A stretch of 64,000 nt of DNA from Bordetella parapertussis (GTDB lineage: Bacteria; Pseudomonadota; Gammaproteobacteria; Burkholderiales; Burkholderiaceae_D): the NCBI GenBank assembly GCA_945866125.1, contig CAMBFZ010000013.1, positions 1 through 64,000 of the forward strand, given 5' to 3'. A model generated the notes under the pieces. It had not been told where the DNA came from and made no database searches. It saw only the letters and a program-made list of their open reading frames with translations. Made by a program: the position numbers and the translations under genes. Positions 15,698-23,261 of this stretch are shown in pieces (position 1 is the first letter of the stretch; the number at the start of each line of letters is the position of its first letter).

Positions 15698-17956
15698 ATG
15701 AACCAGACTCCGGCTGACATACCCACCAACGCGCAGCGCTCATCGGCTGCGCGTTCGTCTTCAAAATCCTCCTCTAGCAGCACCAGTATCGACGCCGTCG
15801 CGCCGCACGCCGTAGGCGTGGCATCGGTGACGAATCTTGCCGAACGCCTGGCGCAGTACCTGACACCCTCCGAGCTCAAAAAAATCAAGGAAGCGTATCG
15901 CTTCTCGGATGAAATGCATTTGGGTCAGGTTCGTAAATCGGGCGAGCCTTATATTTCGCATCCGATTGCCGTTGCCGAGATTTGCGCCGAATGGAAGCTC
16001 GATGCACAGGCGATCATGGCGGCCTTGCTGCATGATGTGATGGAGGATCAGGATGTTCGCAAAGACGAACTGATTGAGCGCTTCGGCGCGCCGGTGGCGT
16101 CGCTTGTCGATGGATTGTCTAAACTCGACAAGATCGAATTTCAAAGTCAAATTGAGCAGCAGGCAGAAAATTTTCGCAAAATGCTGCTGGCGATGGCGCG
16201 CGATGTGCGCGTCATTCTCGTGAAGCTCGCTGACCGGCTGCACAATATGCGTACGCTCGATGCGATGGCCGCTGATAAGCGTCGTCGGATTGCGCGCGAG
16301 ACGATGGAGGTGTACGTTCCCATCGCCCATCGGCTGGGTCTCAATAATATTTATCGCGAATTGCAAGATCTGGCGTTTGCGCATATGTTCCCGCTGCGCT
16401 ACCGGACGATCTCGAAAGCGGTACGCGCAGCGCGCGGCAATCGCCGTGAAGTCGTCAGCAAGATTATGGAGTCGGTAAAGCAGGCTTTGGCAACGGCGGG
16501 AATCAGCGCCGAAATTCAGGGCCGCGAAAAAACTTTGTACGGCATCTATCGCAAGATGCGTAACAAGCACTTAAGTTTTTCGCAGGTGCTCGATGTATAC
16601 GGCTTTCGCGTTGTGGTAGACAATTTCCCGAACTGTTATGTCGCGCTTGGTACCCTGCATGCGCTGTTCAAGCCGATGCCGGGCAAGTTCAAGGATTACA
16701 TCGCCATTCCTAAACTTAACGGCTATCAGTCTTTGCACACCACGTTAATCGGCCCTTATGGCACCCCTGTTGAGTTTCAGATCCGTACCGAAGAAATGCA
16801 ACATGTGGCTGAGTCCGGCGTAGCGGCGCACTGGCTGTACAAAAATGAAGACTCTTCCCTGACCGACTTGCAACAACGTACACACGCTTGGCTACAGTCG
16901 TTGCTTGATATTCAAAATCAAACAGGTGATTCGGCTGAGTTTCTTGAGCATGTAAAAATTGATCTGTTTCCGGATTCGGTTTATGTGTTTACCCCCAAGT
17001 CGACCATTATTGCGCTGCCGCGTGGTGCAACTGCGCTTGATTTTGCGTATACGATTCATACCGGTGTGGGTGACCATGCGGTGTCGGCCCGCATCAACCA
17101 TGAGAGCGCGCCGCTCAAGACCGAATTACGCAATGGCGATATCGTCGCCATTGATGTCTCCGATGATGCACGGCCCACACCAAACTGGCTGGGCTTTGTC
17201 CGCACCGGCAAGGCACGTTCGGCGATCCGGCATCATCTGCGGACCATTAATCCGGCCGAGGCGATTGAGCTGGGGCAGATGCTGCTGGAACAAGCGATGG
17301 TGGCACTCAATATGCCGGCTATCTTGCCGACGCATCTTGCGGAGCGCTTGATCAATGAAACCAGCGCCAAATCGCTCAATGAGCTCTACGCCGACATTGG
17401 TGTGGGCAAGCGGATGGCGGCCTTGGTTGCGCGGCATATTTTTGGATTGGCAGAGATGCAGACAGGTGCTGCGGCGCACCCAAAAAATCCGACCGAGAAG
17501 AAAATCGATCCAGTATCCATTAGCGGCAATGAGCCGGCCTCGGTGTTACTGGCCCCGTGCTGTCTGCCGATACCGGGCGACGCAGTCATTGGTCACCTGC
17601 GTCGCGACCAGACTTTATCGGTTCACACCGCTGACTGCGAGATGGCAAAGCGGTTGCGCACGAAAGAGCCAGGACGCTGGATCGATGTCAATTGGGCGAG
17701 TGAATTACATCGCCGCTTTGAATGCCGTATCCGCGTGCTGGTGCAGGACGAAAAAGGGGCGCTGGCCCGCATCGCTGCCGAGATCGGCGAATCCGACGCC
17801 AATATTGTGCATGTCGGTATGGATGAGGGACACGCTAGCCTGCTCACCGAGCTTTCGTTCACCATTCAGGTCGAGGGTCGCGTGCACCTGGCCCGCCTGA
17901 TGCGCAACGTGCGCCGCGTGCATGGGGTGGCGAGAATTTTGCGCGAGCGGACTTAG
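15698..17956 (+). CDS. spoT: Bifunctional (p)ppGpp synthetase/hydrolase
   Basis: This 752-residue enzyme makes and degrades the alarmone (p)ppGpp. The N-terminal HD hydrolase domain is visible (HPIAVAEIC then AALLHDVMED near residue 110). The synthetase domain follows (GREKTLYGIYRKMRNK, YGFRVVVDNFPNCY, KDYIAIPKLNGYQSLHTT), then a TGS domain (DSVYVFTPKSTIIALPRGAT) and a C-terminal ACT domain (VLVQDEKGALARIAAEIG). The hydrolase HD residues are intact, so this should be the bifunctional SpoT type rather than RelA. It is the last gene of the yicC-gmk-rpoZ run. Confidence 0.96.
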   Translation: MNQTPADIPTNAQRSSAARSSSKSSSSSTSIDAVAPHAVGVASVTNLAERLAQYLTPSELKKIKEAYRFSDEMHLGQVRKSGEPYISHPIAVAEICAEWKLDAQAIMAALLHDVMEDQDVRKDELIERFGAPVASLVDGLSKLDKIEFQSQIEQQAENFRKMLLAMARDVRVILVKLADRLHNMRTLDAMAADKRRRIARETMEVYVPIAHRLGLNNIYRELQDLAFAHMFPLRYRTISKAVRAARGNRREVVSKIMESVKQALATAGISAEIQGREKTLYGIYRKMRNKHLSFSQVLDVYGFRVVVDNFPNCYVALGTLHALFKPMPGKFKDYIAIPKLNGYQSLHTTLIGPYGTPVEFQIRTEEMQHVAESGVAAHWLYKNEDSSLTDLQQRTHAWLQSLLDIQNQTGDSAEFLEHVKIDLFPDSVYVFTPKSTIIALPRGATALDFAYTIHTGVGDHAVSARINHESAPLKTELRNGDIVAIDVSDDARPTPNWLGFVRTGKARSAIRHHLRTINPAEAIELGQMLLEQAMVALNMPAILPTHLAERLINETSAKSLNELYADIGVGKRMAALVARHIFGLAEMQTGAAAHPKNPTEKKIDPVSISGNEPASVLLAPCCLPIPGDAVIGHLRRDQTLSVHTADCEMAKRLRTKEPGRWIDVNWASELHRRFECRIRVLVQDEKGALARIAAEIGESDANIVHVGMDEGHASLLTELSFTIQVEGRVHLARLMRNVRRVHGVARILRERT

Positions 17957-18091
17957 GACGGCGATTCTGCCAAGCCGGTTAGCGCGCGTTTGCGGGCTTA
18001 AAAAATATCGAAATGCGTGCCGATGATTTGCCCTCGGTCTGACGCTAACAAACCGACGAGACGCCGGCACACCACCAGACACCGCGCGCGT

Positions 18092-19459
18092 TTATCGTGT
18101 CGGTTTGCGCGTGACTCGCTTGTGCATCGTACGCAAGCCCACCCAAACAAGCAGCGCCACCACCGGTACGGCAAAACCGGTCATCAGGTCAGGGTCGACC
18201 GGCAAACCGGCGGCCTTCAAGCCTTTGCCGGCATAGCTGAGCAGCCCGGCGAGGTAGTAAGAAATCGCCACGACCGATAAGCCTTCCACAGCCTGCTGCA
18301 AACGCAGTTGCTGCGCGGCGCGTGCGTTCATGGATTCGAGAATTTTACTGTTCTGCTGTTCTTGCACAATACCCACCCGCGTACGCAGCAGCGAGTTGGT
18401 ATTGGCGATACGCTTGGCCAGAATCTCTTGCCGGTGGGCGACGGCCGTACAGGTGTTCATCGCCGGTGTCAGACGACGATCCATAAATTCGGCGATGGTG
18501 GGCACGCCTTCAATGCGACGCTCGCGCAGTTCTTCAATACGCGAATGCACCAAGCGAAAGTAGGCCTGAGAGGCTGAAAAACGGTAGTTGTTATCCACCG
18601 CAAGACGCTCTAACCGCGCCGCCAGCGCCGTAATGCGTTCAAGTAAAGCGGGCTCTTCCAGGATTTCTTTTTCGGTGTCGAGCACGAGACTGTGATCGGA
18701 CTGATCTAACTCGACCATGGCCGCAGTCAATTTGGCCAACTCTCCTTCGATGACGTTGAGCGCCGGATTAGCCCGCTGCGCATGTGGCAGGCCAAGCAGC
18801 GCCATCATTCGATAGGTTTCGATCTCAAGCAGACGCTGCGTGAGACGTCCGGCCTGCATGCCATAGAGGCCGGCATCGCGCACAACAAAACGCCCAAAGC
18901 CATCGGCATGAATTAAAAAGTCGGTCCAGACCTGCGCTGCATGCGAAGCTTCGCAACCGACAACGGCGTTACCTTCAAACAAACGACGCATGTGCGGCAC
19001 GGCCTCAAACGCCGACTCGGTTGCCGGTTCAAGCGCTACATGGGTCGCAACAATGACCATGCCTTTTAAACTGAGCAGCCACTGCTCTGGTAAGTCAGAA
19101 ATAGGCATGGCGTCAAACAGAGACTCAGCCGAAGCAGAAGGCTTGCGGCTGGCAACAAAGGTATAACTGGCAAACTCGGTATGGCATTCCCATTTGAGAC
19201 GGAATCGACCGAAGTCATGGAAAAAATATTTAGCCTCGCCGCCAGGCGCGGTCACACCAAAATGCAGGCACAACGCCCCCAGCAGTTTCTGCTGTTGCGC
19301 CAGATTGTTATTGCCGGCGATGTGAATATCACTACCACCATAGACCGCCAAATGGGTGATGCGCTCAGGCGCCTCGAGCTTCAGCGGTGGACGCGAATGA
19401 ATCTCGGCGGCCAGCGGCACCCGCAGGGGATGATTCAGAGTGGAGTAGGCAATTGACAT
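18092..19459 (-). CDS. DUF3422 membrane protein
   Basis: The 455-residue product matches the DUF3422 family known from Alpha- and Betaproteobacteria. It starts with NHPLRVPLAAEIHSRPPLKL, the conserved opening of the family, has a long helical central region, and ends with two hydrophobic segments near residues 392-437 (VVAISYYLAGLLSYAGKGL and GFAVPVVALLVWVGL) that anchor it in the inner membrane with a basic tail. The function of this family is not known. It is a single gene, converging with spoT. Confidence 0.85.
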   Translation of the reverse strand: MSIAYSTLNHPLRVPLAAEIHSRPPLKLEAPERITHLAVYGGSDIHIAGNNNLAQQQKLLGALCLHFGVTAPGGEAKYFFHDFGRFRLKWECHTEFASYTFVASRKPSASAESLFDAMPISDLPEQWLLSLKGMVIVATHVALEPATESAFEAVPHMRRLFEGNAVVGCEASHAAQVWTDFLIHADGFGRFVVRDAGLYGMQAGRLTQRLLEIETYRMMALLGLPHAQRANPALNVIEGELAKLTAAMVELDQSDHSLVLDTEKEILEEPALLERITALAARLERLAVDNNYRFSASQAYFRLVHSRIEELRERRIEGVPTIAEFMDRRLTPAMNTCTAVAHRQEILAKRIANTNSLLRTRVGIVQEQQNSKILESMNARAAQQLRLQQAVEGLSVVAISYYLAGLLSYAGKGLKAAGLPVDPDLMTGFAVPVVALLVWVGLRTMHKRVTRKPTR

Positions 19460-19503
19460 ACGCGCAGTGAATTTCTCTTTGGCAATAAATTGCGTATTTT
19501 ACG

Positions 19504-20058
19504 TCAAGCCGGCGGTGGGTATCCCACTGCGATGACTTCAAGTTCTTCTTCTCCGGCAGGCGTAAGCAAGGTCACGATATCGCCTTCGTGCGCCTTGGTC
19601 AGTGCGCGTGCCACCGGCGAGACCCAGCTGATTTTGCCGTGTAGCGGATCGAGCTCGTCGATGCCAACGATGGTGACGGTATGCTCCCGTCCGGCGATGT
19701 TGCGGTAGGTGACGGTGGCCCCAAAAAATATCTGGTCGGATCCGTGATGCAAAGTGGGGTCGACGATAGCGGCCAGATCCATACGCTTAGTGAGAAATCG
19801 GATGCGACGATCGATTTCACGCAGGCGGCGCTTGCCGTAGATGTAGTCACCGTTTTCGGAACGGTCACCGTTGGAGGCGGCCCAGTGCACGATCCTGACG
19901 ACCTCAGGACGGTCGACGTCAATCAGCTGAAACAGTTCCTGGCGAATGCGCTCATAGCCTTGCGGGGTGATGTAATTTTTGGCACCGGCGGGGATGGGCG
20001 GCAAACTGCTTTCGTCATCATCGTCGTCTGTCGATTCCTTGACGAAGGCTTTACTCAT
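19504..20058 (-). CDS. greB: Transcription elongation factor GreB
   Basis: GreB rescues backtracked RNA polymerase by stimulating transcript cleavage. The 184-residue product has an acidic N-terminal extension, then the coiled-coil domain with the family segment NYITPQGYERIRQEL and the tip residues NGDRSENGDYIYGKRRLREID, and a C-terminal FKBP-like domain (GKISWVSPVARALTKAHEGD). The YIYGKRRL spelling favours GreB over GreA. Its start overlaps the rlmJ stop by four bases, so the two are translationally coupled. Confidence 0.93.
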   Translation of the reverse strand: MSKAFVKESTDDDDDESSLPPIPAGAKNYITPQGYERIRQELFQLIDVDRPEVVRIVHWAASNGDRSENGDYIYGKRRLREIDRRIRFLTKRMDLAAIVDPTLHHGSDQIFFGATVTYRNIAGREHTVTIVGIDELDPLHGKISWVSPVARALTKAHEGDIVTLLTPAGEEELEVIAVGYPPPA

Positions 20059-20990
20059 CGGGTGCGCCCTCTGGTAATTGGTGCGGAGGCGACTTTAGCA
20101 CTTGCGCCGGTTTCGCCGGCAACCTGTAAGGCAAAGTGCGCCCCGCTATCCACAGCCAATGCTTGCACCAGCCAGGGCATGGTCTCTTTGAGGGTGGTGT
20201 GCAAGGTCCAAGGCGGGTTGATGATGAACATGCCGCTGTGATGCAGCCCCAGAGCCGCTGGACTACTCACGCTTAAGGTAACGTTGAGCCAACTGTCGCC
20301 GGCAATGCGCTTTAAACGCTCGGGTAATTGCTGAGATTCGAGACGACCGAGCACCGGATACCAGACCGCGTAAGTGCCAGTGGGAAAACGCGTCAGTGCA
20401 TCTTCGATGGCCACTTTGACTTTGCGGTAGTCGTCTTTGTCTTCGTAGGACGGGTCGATGAGCACGAGTCCGCGTCGCGATGGCGGCGGCAACAAAGCCC
20501 GCATACCGGCAAAACCGTCTGCACGCTGAACCATGATGCGCTTGCCACGTACGGTGCTACGCTGACCTTGGGCGGCAGCATGGGCTTCGACTTTTCGACA
20601 ATTTTCTTCGAGGATTTTGATCTCCGTCGAGTGCATCTCAAACAGGCGCAAGCGGTCTTGTTGGCGCATGGTTTTTTCTGCACAAAATGGCGACCCGGGA
20701 TAAAAACGCATTTTGCCGCTGGGATTCATCGATTTGATCAACTTGACGTACTGGGCTACGGCAGCGGGCAGATCTTTGCGGTCCCATAGTTTGGCGATGC
20801 CGGAATCAGACTCTTGGCTCTTGGCGGCGAATTCACCATCCAGGGTATAAACACCGGCACCGGCATGGGTGTCGATGACGGTATACGCGGTCTCTTTTTG
20901 ATTGAGGTAATCGAGCAGCTGCAAGAGCACAGTGTGTTTCAACACATCGGCGTGATTGCCCGCGTGAAAAGCGTGACGGTAACTAAACAT
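20055..20990 (-). CDS. rlmJ: 23S rRNA A2030 N6-methyltransferase RlmJ
   Basis: RlmJ methylates adenine 2030 of 23S rRNA. The 311-residue product begins MFSYRHAFHAGNHADVLKH, a hallmark of the family, followed by the SAM-binding segment VIDTHAGAGVYTLDG and the methylation motif LIDPSYEDKDDY near residue 176. The length is slightly above the 280 residues of the E. coli protein. It is the first gene of the rlmJ-greB pair. Confidence 0.94.
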   Translation of the reverse strand: MFSYRHAFHAGNHADVLKHTVLLQLLDYLNQKETAYTVIDTHAGAGVYTLDGEFAAKSQESDSGIAKLWDRKDLPAAVAQYVKLIKSMNPSGKMRFYPGSPFCAEKTMRQQDRLRLFEMHSTEIKILEENCRKVEAHAAAQGQRSTVRGKRIMVQRADGFAGMRALLPPPSRRGLVLIDPSYEDKDDYRKVKVAIEDALTRFPTGTYAVWYPVLGRLESQQLPERLKRIAGDSWLNVTLSVSSPAALGLHHSGMFIINPPWTLHTTLKETMPWLVQALAVDSGAHFALQVAGETGASAKVASAPITRGRTR

Positions 20991-21059
20991 GGCGGGATGC
21001 GTGGCGCAGGAAAACGAGGAAGGTCTTCATTGTAACAAGCTTGGCTCTCCAATAAGAAA

Positions 21060-21084
21060 AGCCGCACCCTTGTGAGGTGCGGCT
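21060..21084 (-). terminator. Hairpin terminator downstream of aceA
   Basis: AGCCGCACC pairs with GGTGCGGCT around a 7-base loop. Read on the minus strand it is followed by TTTTCTT, as expected for a Rho-independent terminator of aceA. The plus-strand side also has a T-run (TCTCATTTTTT), so it may act in both directions. Confidence 0.85.
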
Positions 21085-21147
21085 CTCATTTTTTACAGCG
21101 CAGATGTCTCCTCTGGCGCTTCCGGATGCAAATACTGTTAAAGCTGA

Positions 21148-22446
21148 TTAAGCGACTTTTTTGCTGTCAAAAAATTGTTCATCTTCGGTCGAACCATGCA
21201 GTGCCGTGGTTGATGACTGACCTTGCTGAATCGCTTGGGTGACGGCGTCAAAGTAACCGGTACCGACTTCGCGCTGGTGCTTGACCGCGGTGAAGCCTTT
21301 TTCGGCCGCAGCAAACTCGGCTTCTTGCAGCTCGACGAAAGCCGACATCTGGTTGCGGGCGTAGCCGTGCGCCAGATTGAACATCGAGTAGTTCAGTGCA
21401 TGGAAACCAGCCAAGGTGATGAATTGGAATTTATATCCCATGGCACCCAATTCTTTTTGGAATTTGGCGATGGTGGCATCGTCGAGATTCTTTTTCCAGT
21501 TGAAGGAAGGCGAGCAGTTATAGGACAGCATTTTGTCCGGGAATTTTGCGTGAATGGCTTCGGCGAATTTTTTTGCAAAAGCCAGGTCAGGCTTGCCAGT
21601 TTCACACCAGATCAAGTCGGCGTAAGGGGCGTAAGCCAAGCCACGCGAGATTGCCTGATCAGCGCCTGGACGCGTCTTGAAGAAGCCTTCAACCGTACGC
21701 TCGCCGGTCAGGAACGGCTTGTCGTTGTCGTCGACGTCAGAGGTCAGCAAATCTGCTGCTTCTGCATCGGTACGCGCCAACAAAATGGTGGGTGTGCCGG
21801 AGACGTCTGCGGCCAAGCGAGCCGCGTTGAGTTTTTCAACGGCTTCACGGGAAGGCACCAGTACTTTGCCACCCATGTGGCCGCATTTTTTTACAGAAGC
21901 CAATTGGTCTTCGAAGTGAACGCCAGCAGCGCCCGTGTCGATCATGGATTTCATCAGTTCATAGGCGTTGAGCACGCCGCCGAAACCGGCTTCAGCGTCA
22001 GCCACGATGGGCGCAAAGAAGTCGATATCGTTTTTGCCTTCGGACCATTGAATCTGGTCGGCACGCATGAAGGTGTTGTTGATGCGCTTGACCACCATCG
22101 GCACCGAATTGGCCGGATAGAGCGATTGGTCAGGGTACATTTCACCAGCGAGGTTGGCGTCGCCCGCGACCTGCCAGCCAGAGAGATAAATGGCTTTGAG
22201 GCCAGCTTTGACTTGCTGCATTGCCTGATTACCAGTCAATGCGCCGAGTGCGTTGATGAATGGCTCGGTTTGCAGCAAGGTCCAGAGCTTTTCCGCACCG
22301 CGCTTGGCCAGCGTGTGATCGATCTGAACGGAGCCACGCAGACGAACGACGTCTTCAGCGGAATAGTTACGCTTGACACCTTTCCAACGTGGATTTTCGG
22401 CCCAGTCCTTGGCCAGTGCTTGTACTTGCTGCTCGCGAGTTGCCAT
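21148..22446 (-). CDS. aceA: Isocitrate lyase
   Basis: Isocitrate lyase splits isocitrate into succinate and glyoxylate, the first step of the glyoxylate shunt needed for growth on acetate and fatty acids. The 432-residue product has the active-site motif KKCGHMGGK near residue 186 and the substrate-binding segments GFGGVLNAYELMKSMI and YNCSPSFNW. The length matches the roughly 430-residue bacterial class. It is a single gene with its own terminator and a 287-base AT-rich upstream region containing palindromic sites. Malate synthase is not in the window. Confidence 0.97.
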   Translation of the reverse strand: MATREQQVQALAKDWAENPRWKGVKRNYSAEDVVRLRGSVQIDHTLAKRGAEKLWTLLQTEPFINALGALTGNQAMQQVKAGLKAIYLSGWQVAGDANLAGEMYPDQSLYPANSVPMVVKRINNTFMRADQIQWSEGKNDIDFFAPIVADAEAGFGGVLNAYELMKSMIDTGAAGVHFEDQLASVKKCGHMGGKVLVPSREAVEKLNAARLAADVSGTPTILLARTDAEAADLLTSDVDDNDKPFLTGERTVEGFFKTRPGADQAISRGLAYAPYADLIWCETGKPDLAFAKKFAEAIHAKFPDKMLSYNCSPSFNWKKNLDDATIAKFQKELGAMGYKFQFITLAGFHALNYSMFNLAHGYARNQMSAFVELQEAEFAAAEKGFTAVKHQREVGTGYFDAVTQAIQQGQSSTTALHGSTEDEQFFDSKKVA

Positions 22447-22535
22447 GTCGATTTCTCCTAGAGGTAAGCGCTATTGATACGATCAAATGAAAATCCAATG
22501 GAGAGATGGTAGACTTTTTTTTGCGCGGCAACAAG

Positions 22536-22549
22536 GTCTTATATAAGAC
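22536..22549. promoter_or_regulatory. Perfect 14-bp palindrome upstream of aceA
   Basis: GTCTTATATAAGAC is a perfect palindrome about 90 bases upstream of the aceA start. It overlaps a 9-base tandem repeat (TATAAGACA then TATAAGATA, 22542-22559). The position suits an operator for a dimeric repressor near the aceA promoter. The regulator is not known. Confidence 0.5.
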
Positions 22550-22606
22550 ATATAAGATAAATATATTTGTTAATAATCAATGACTTATTGTATTGATTTT
22601 GCGATG

Positions 22607-22639
22607 CGGAATGTGATTTCTTTAAATGAAATAATTCCG
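22607..22639. promoter_or_regulatory. Imperfect palindrome upstream of aceA, site 1
   Basis: CGGAAT and ATTCCG form the outer arms, and ATTTC and GAAAT the inner arms, around a TTTAAA centre. It lies about 160 bases upstream of aceA. Its left half, CGGAATGTGATTTC, recurs at 22670, so a pair of sites for the same protein is likely. Confidence 0.45.
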
Positions 22640-22669
22640 TGCTGCTCTGCACGCTAATTTTTCACAATA

Positions 22670-22695
22670 CGGAATGCGAGTTTCGTTAATTGAAA
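22670..22695. promoter_or_regulatory. Related motif upstream of aceA, site 2
   Basis: CGGAATGCGAGTTTC followed by GTTAATTGAAA resembles the palindrome at 22607-22639, with the same TTTC-N7-GAAA core. The copies start 63 bases apart, about six helical turns, which would put both on the same face of the DNA. Confidence 0.4.
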
Positions 22696-22733
22696 AGCGC
22701 GCAACCCGACACCCATGGAAGAGAAGTCTGCGG

Positions 22734-23228
22734 CTAATGTAAGGCTGATCGGGCTACCAGGATGCCGTCGGCATCGGCGTAAATCCAGTCGCCCGGATTG
22801 ACGGCAACACCGGCGATACTGACCCGAATATCGACTTCGCCGAGACCTTTGCGAATGCTGCGCTGAGGGTGGGTTGCGAGTGCGCGCACACCGATGTCGC
22901 ATTGATTGATTTCCATTGAGTCGCGGATGCAGCCATTAACAAGAATCCCGGCCCAGTCGTTTTTTTCGGCGAGCACACCAAGATTGCCACCAACGAGGGC
23001 GCAGCGCAGGCTTGCGCCACCATCAATGACCAAGACTCGCCCTGCCCCCGCTGTTTCGAGCGCAGCGCGAACCAAGACGTTGTCTTCAAATACTTTCAGC
23101 GTGGCGGCGGGACCGGCGAAGGCAATCCGTTTGCCAAAGGGATGAAAAACAGGCGGGAAGACGATGAGGCTGCCGTCGGCGAGCTTCTCTTCATGCGTAT
23201 CGCATAGGTCACAAGTTGCAAACGACAT
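22734..23228 (-). CDS. rraA: RraA-family protein
   Basis: The 164-residue product resembles RraA, which in E. coli inhibits RNase E; close relatives are metal-dependent aldolases for 4-hydroxy-4-methyl-2-oxoglutarate. The conserved block GGNLGVLAEKNDWAGILVNGCIRDS and the ATCDLCDTH start are present; the GN..A..NGW.G and GxxRD elements are shared by both functions, so the sequence does not decide between them. The start at 23228 is chosen because GGAG lies upstream and it matches the family; an ATG eight codons earlier (23252) lacks a ribosome site. Confidence 0.85.
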   Translation of the reverse strand: MSFATCDLCDTHEEKLADGSLIVFPPVFHPFGKRIAFAGPAATLKVFEDNVLVRAALETAGAGRVLVIDGGASLRCALVGGNLGVLAEKNDWAGILVNGCIRDSMEINQCDIGVRALATHPQRSIRKGLGEVDIRVSIAGVAVNPGDWIYADADGILVARSALH

Positions 23229-23261
23229 CACTACGGCACTCCAGTCTGTCATTAAAAGCGC

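Noticed and set aside
15761..16570. 269-codon minus-strand frame opposite spoT
   Set aside because: It is antisense to the HD domain of SpoT and has no ribosome site or known motif.
21223..22461. 412-codon plus-strand frame opposite aceA
   Set aside because: It lies fully antisense to isocitrate lyase, which has all family motifs; the long frame follows from the codon bias of the real gene.
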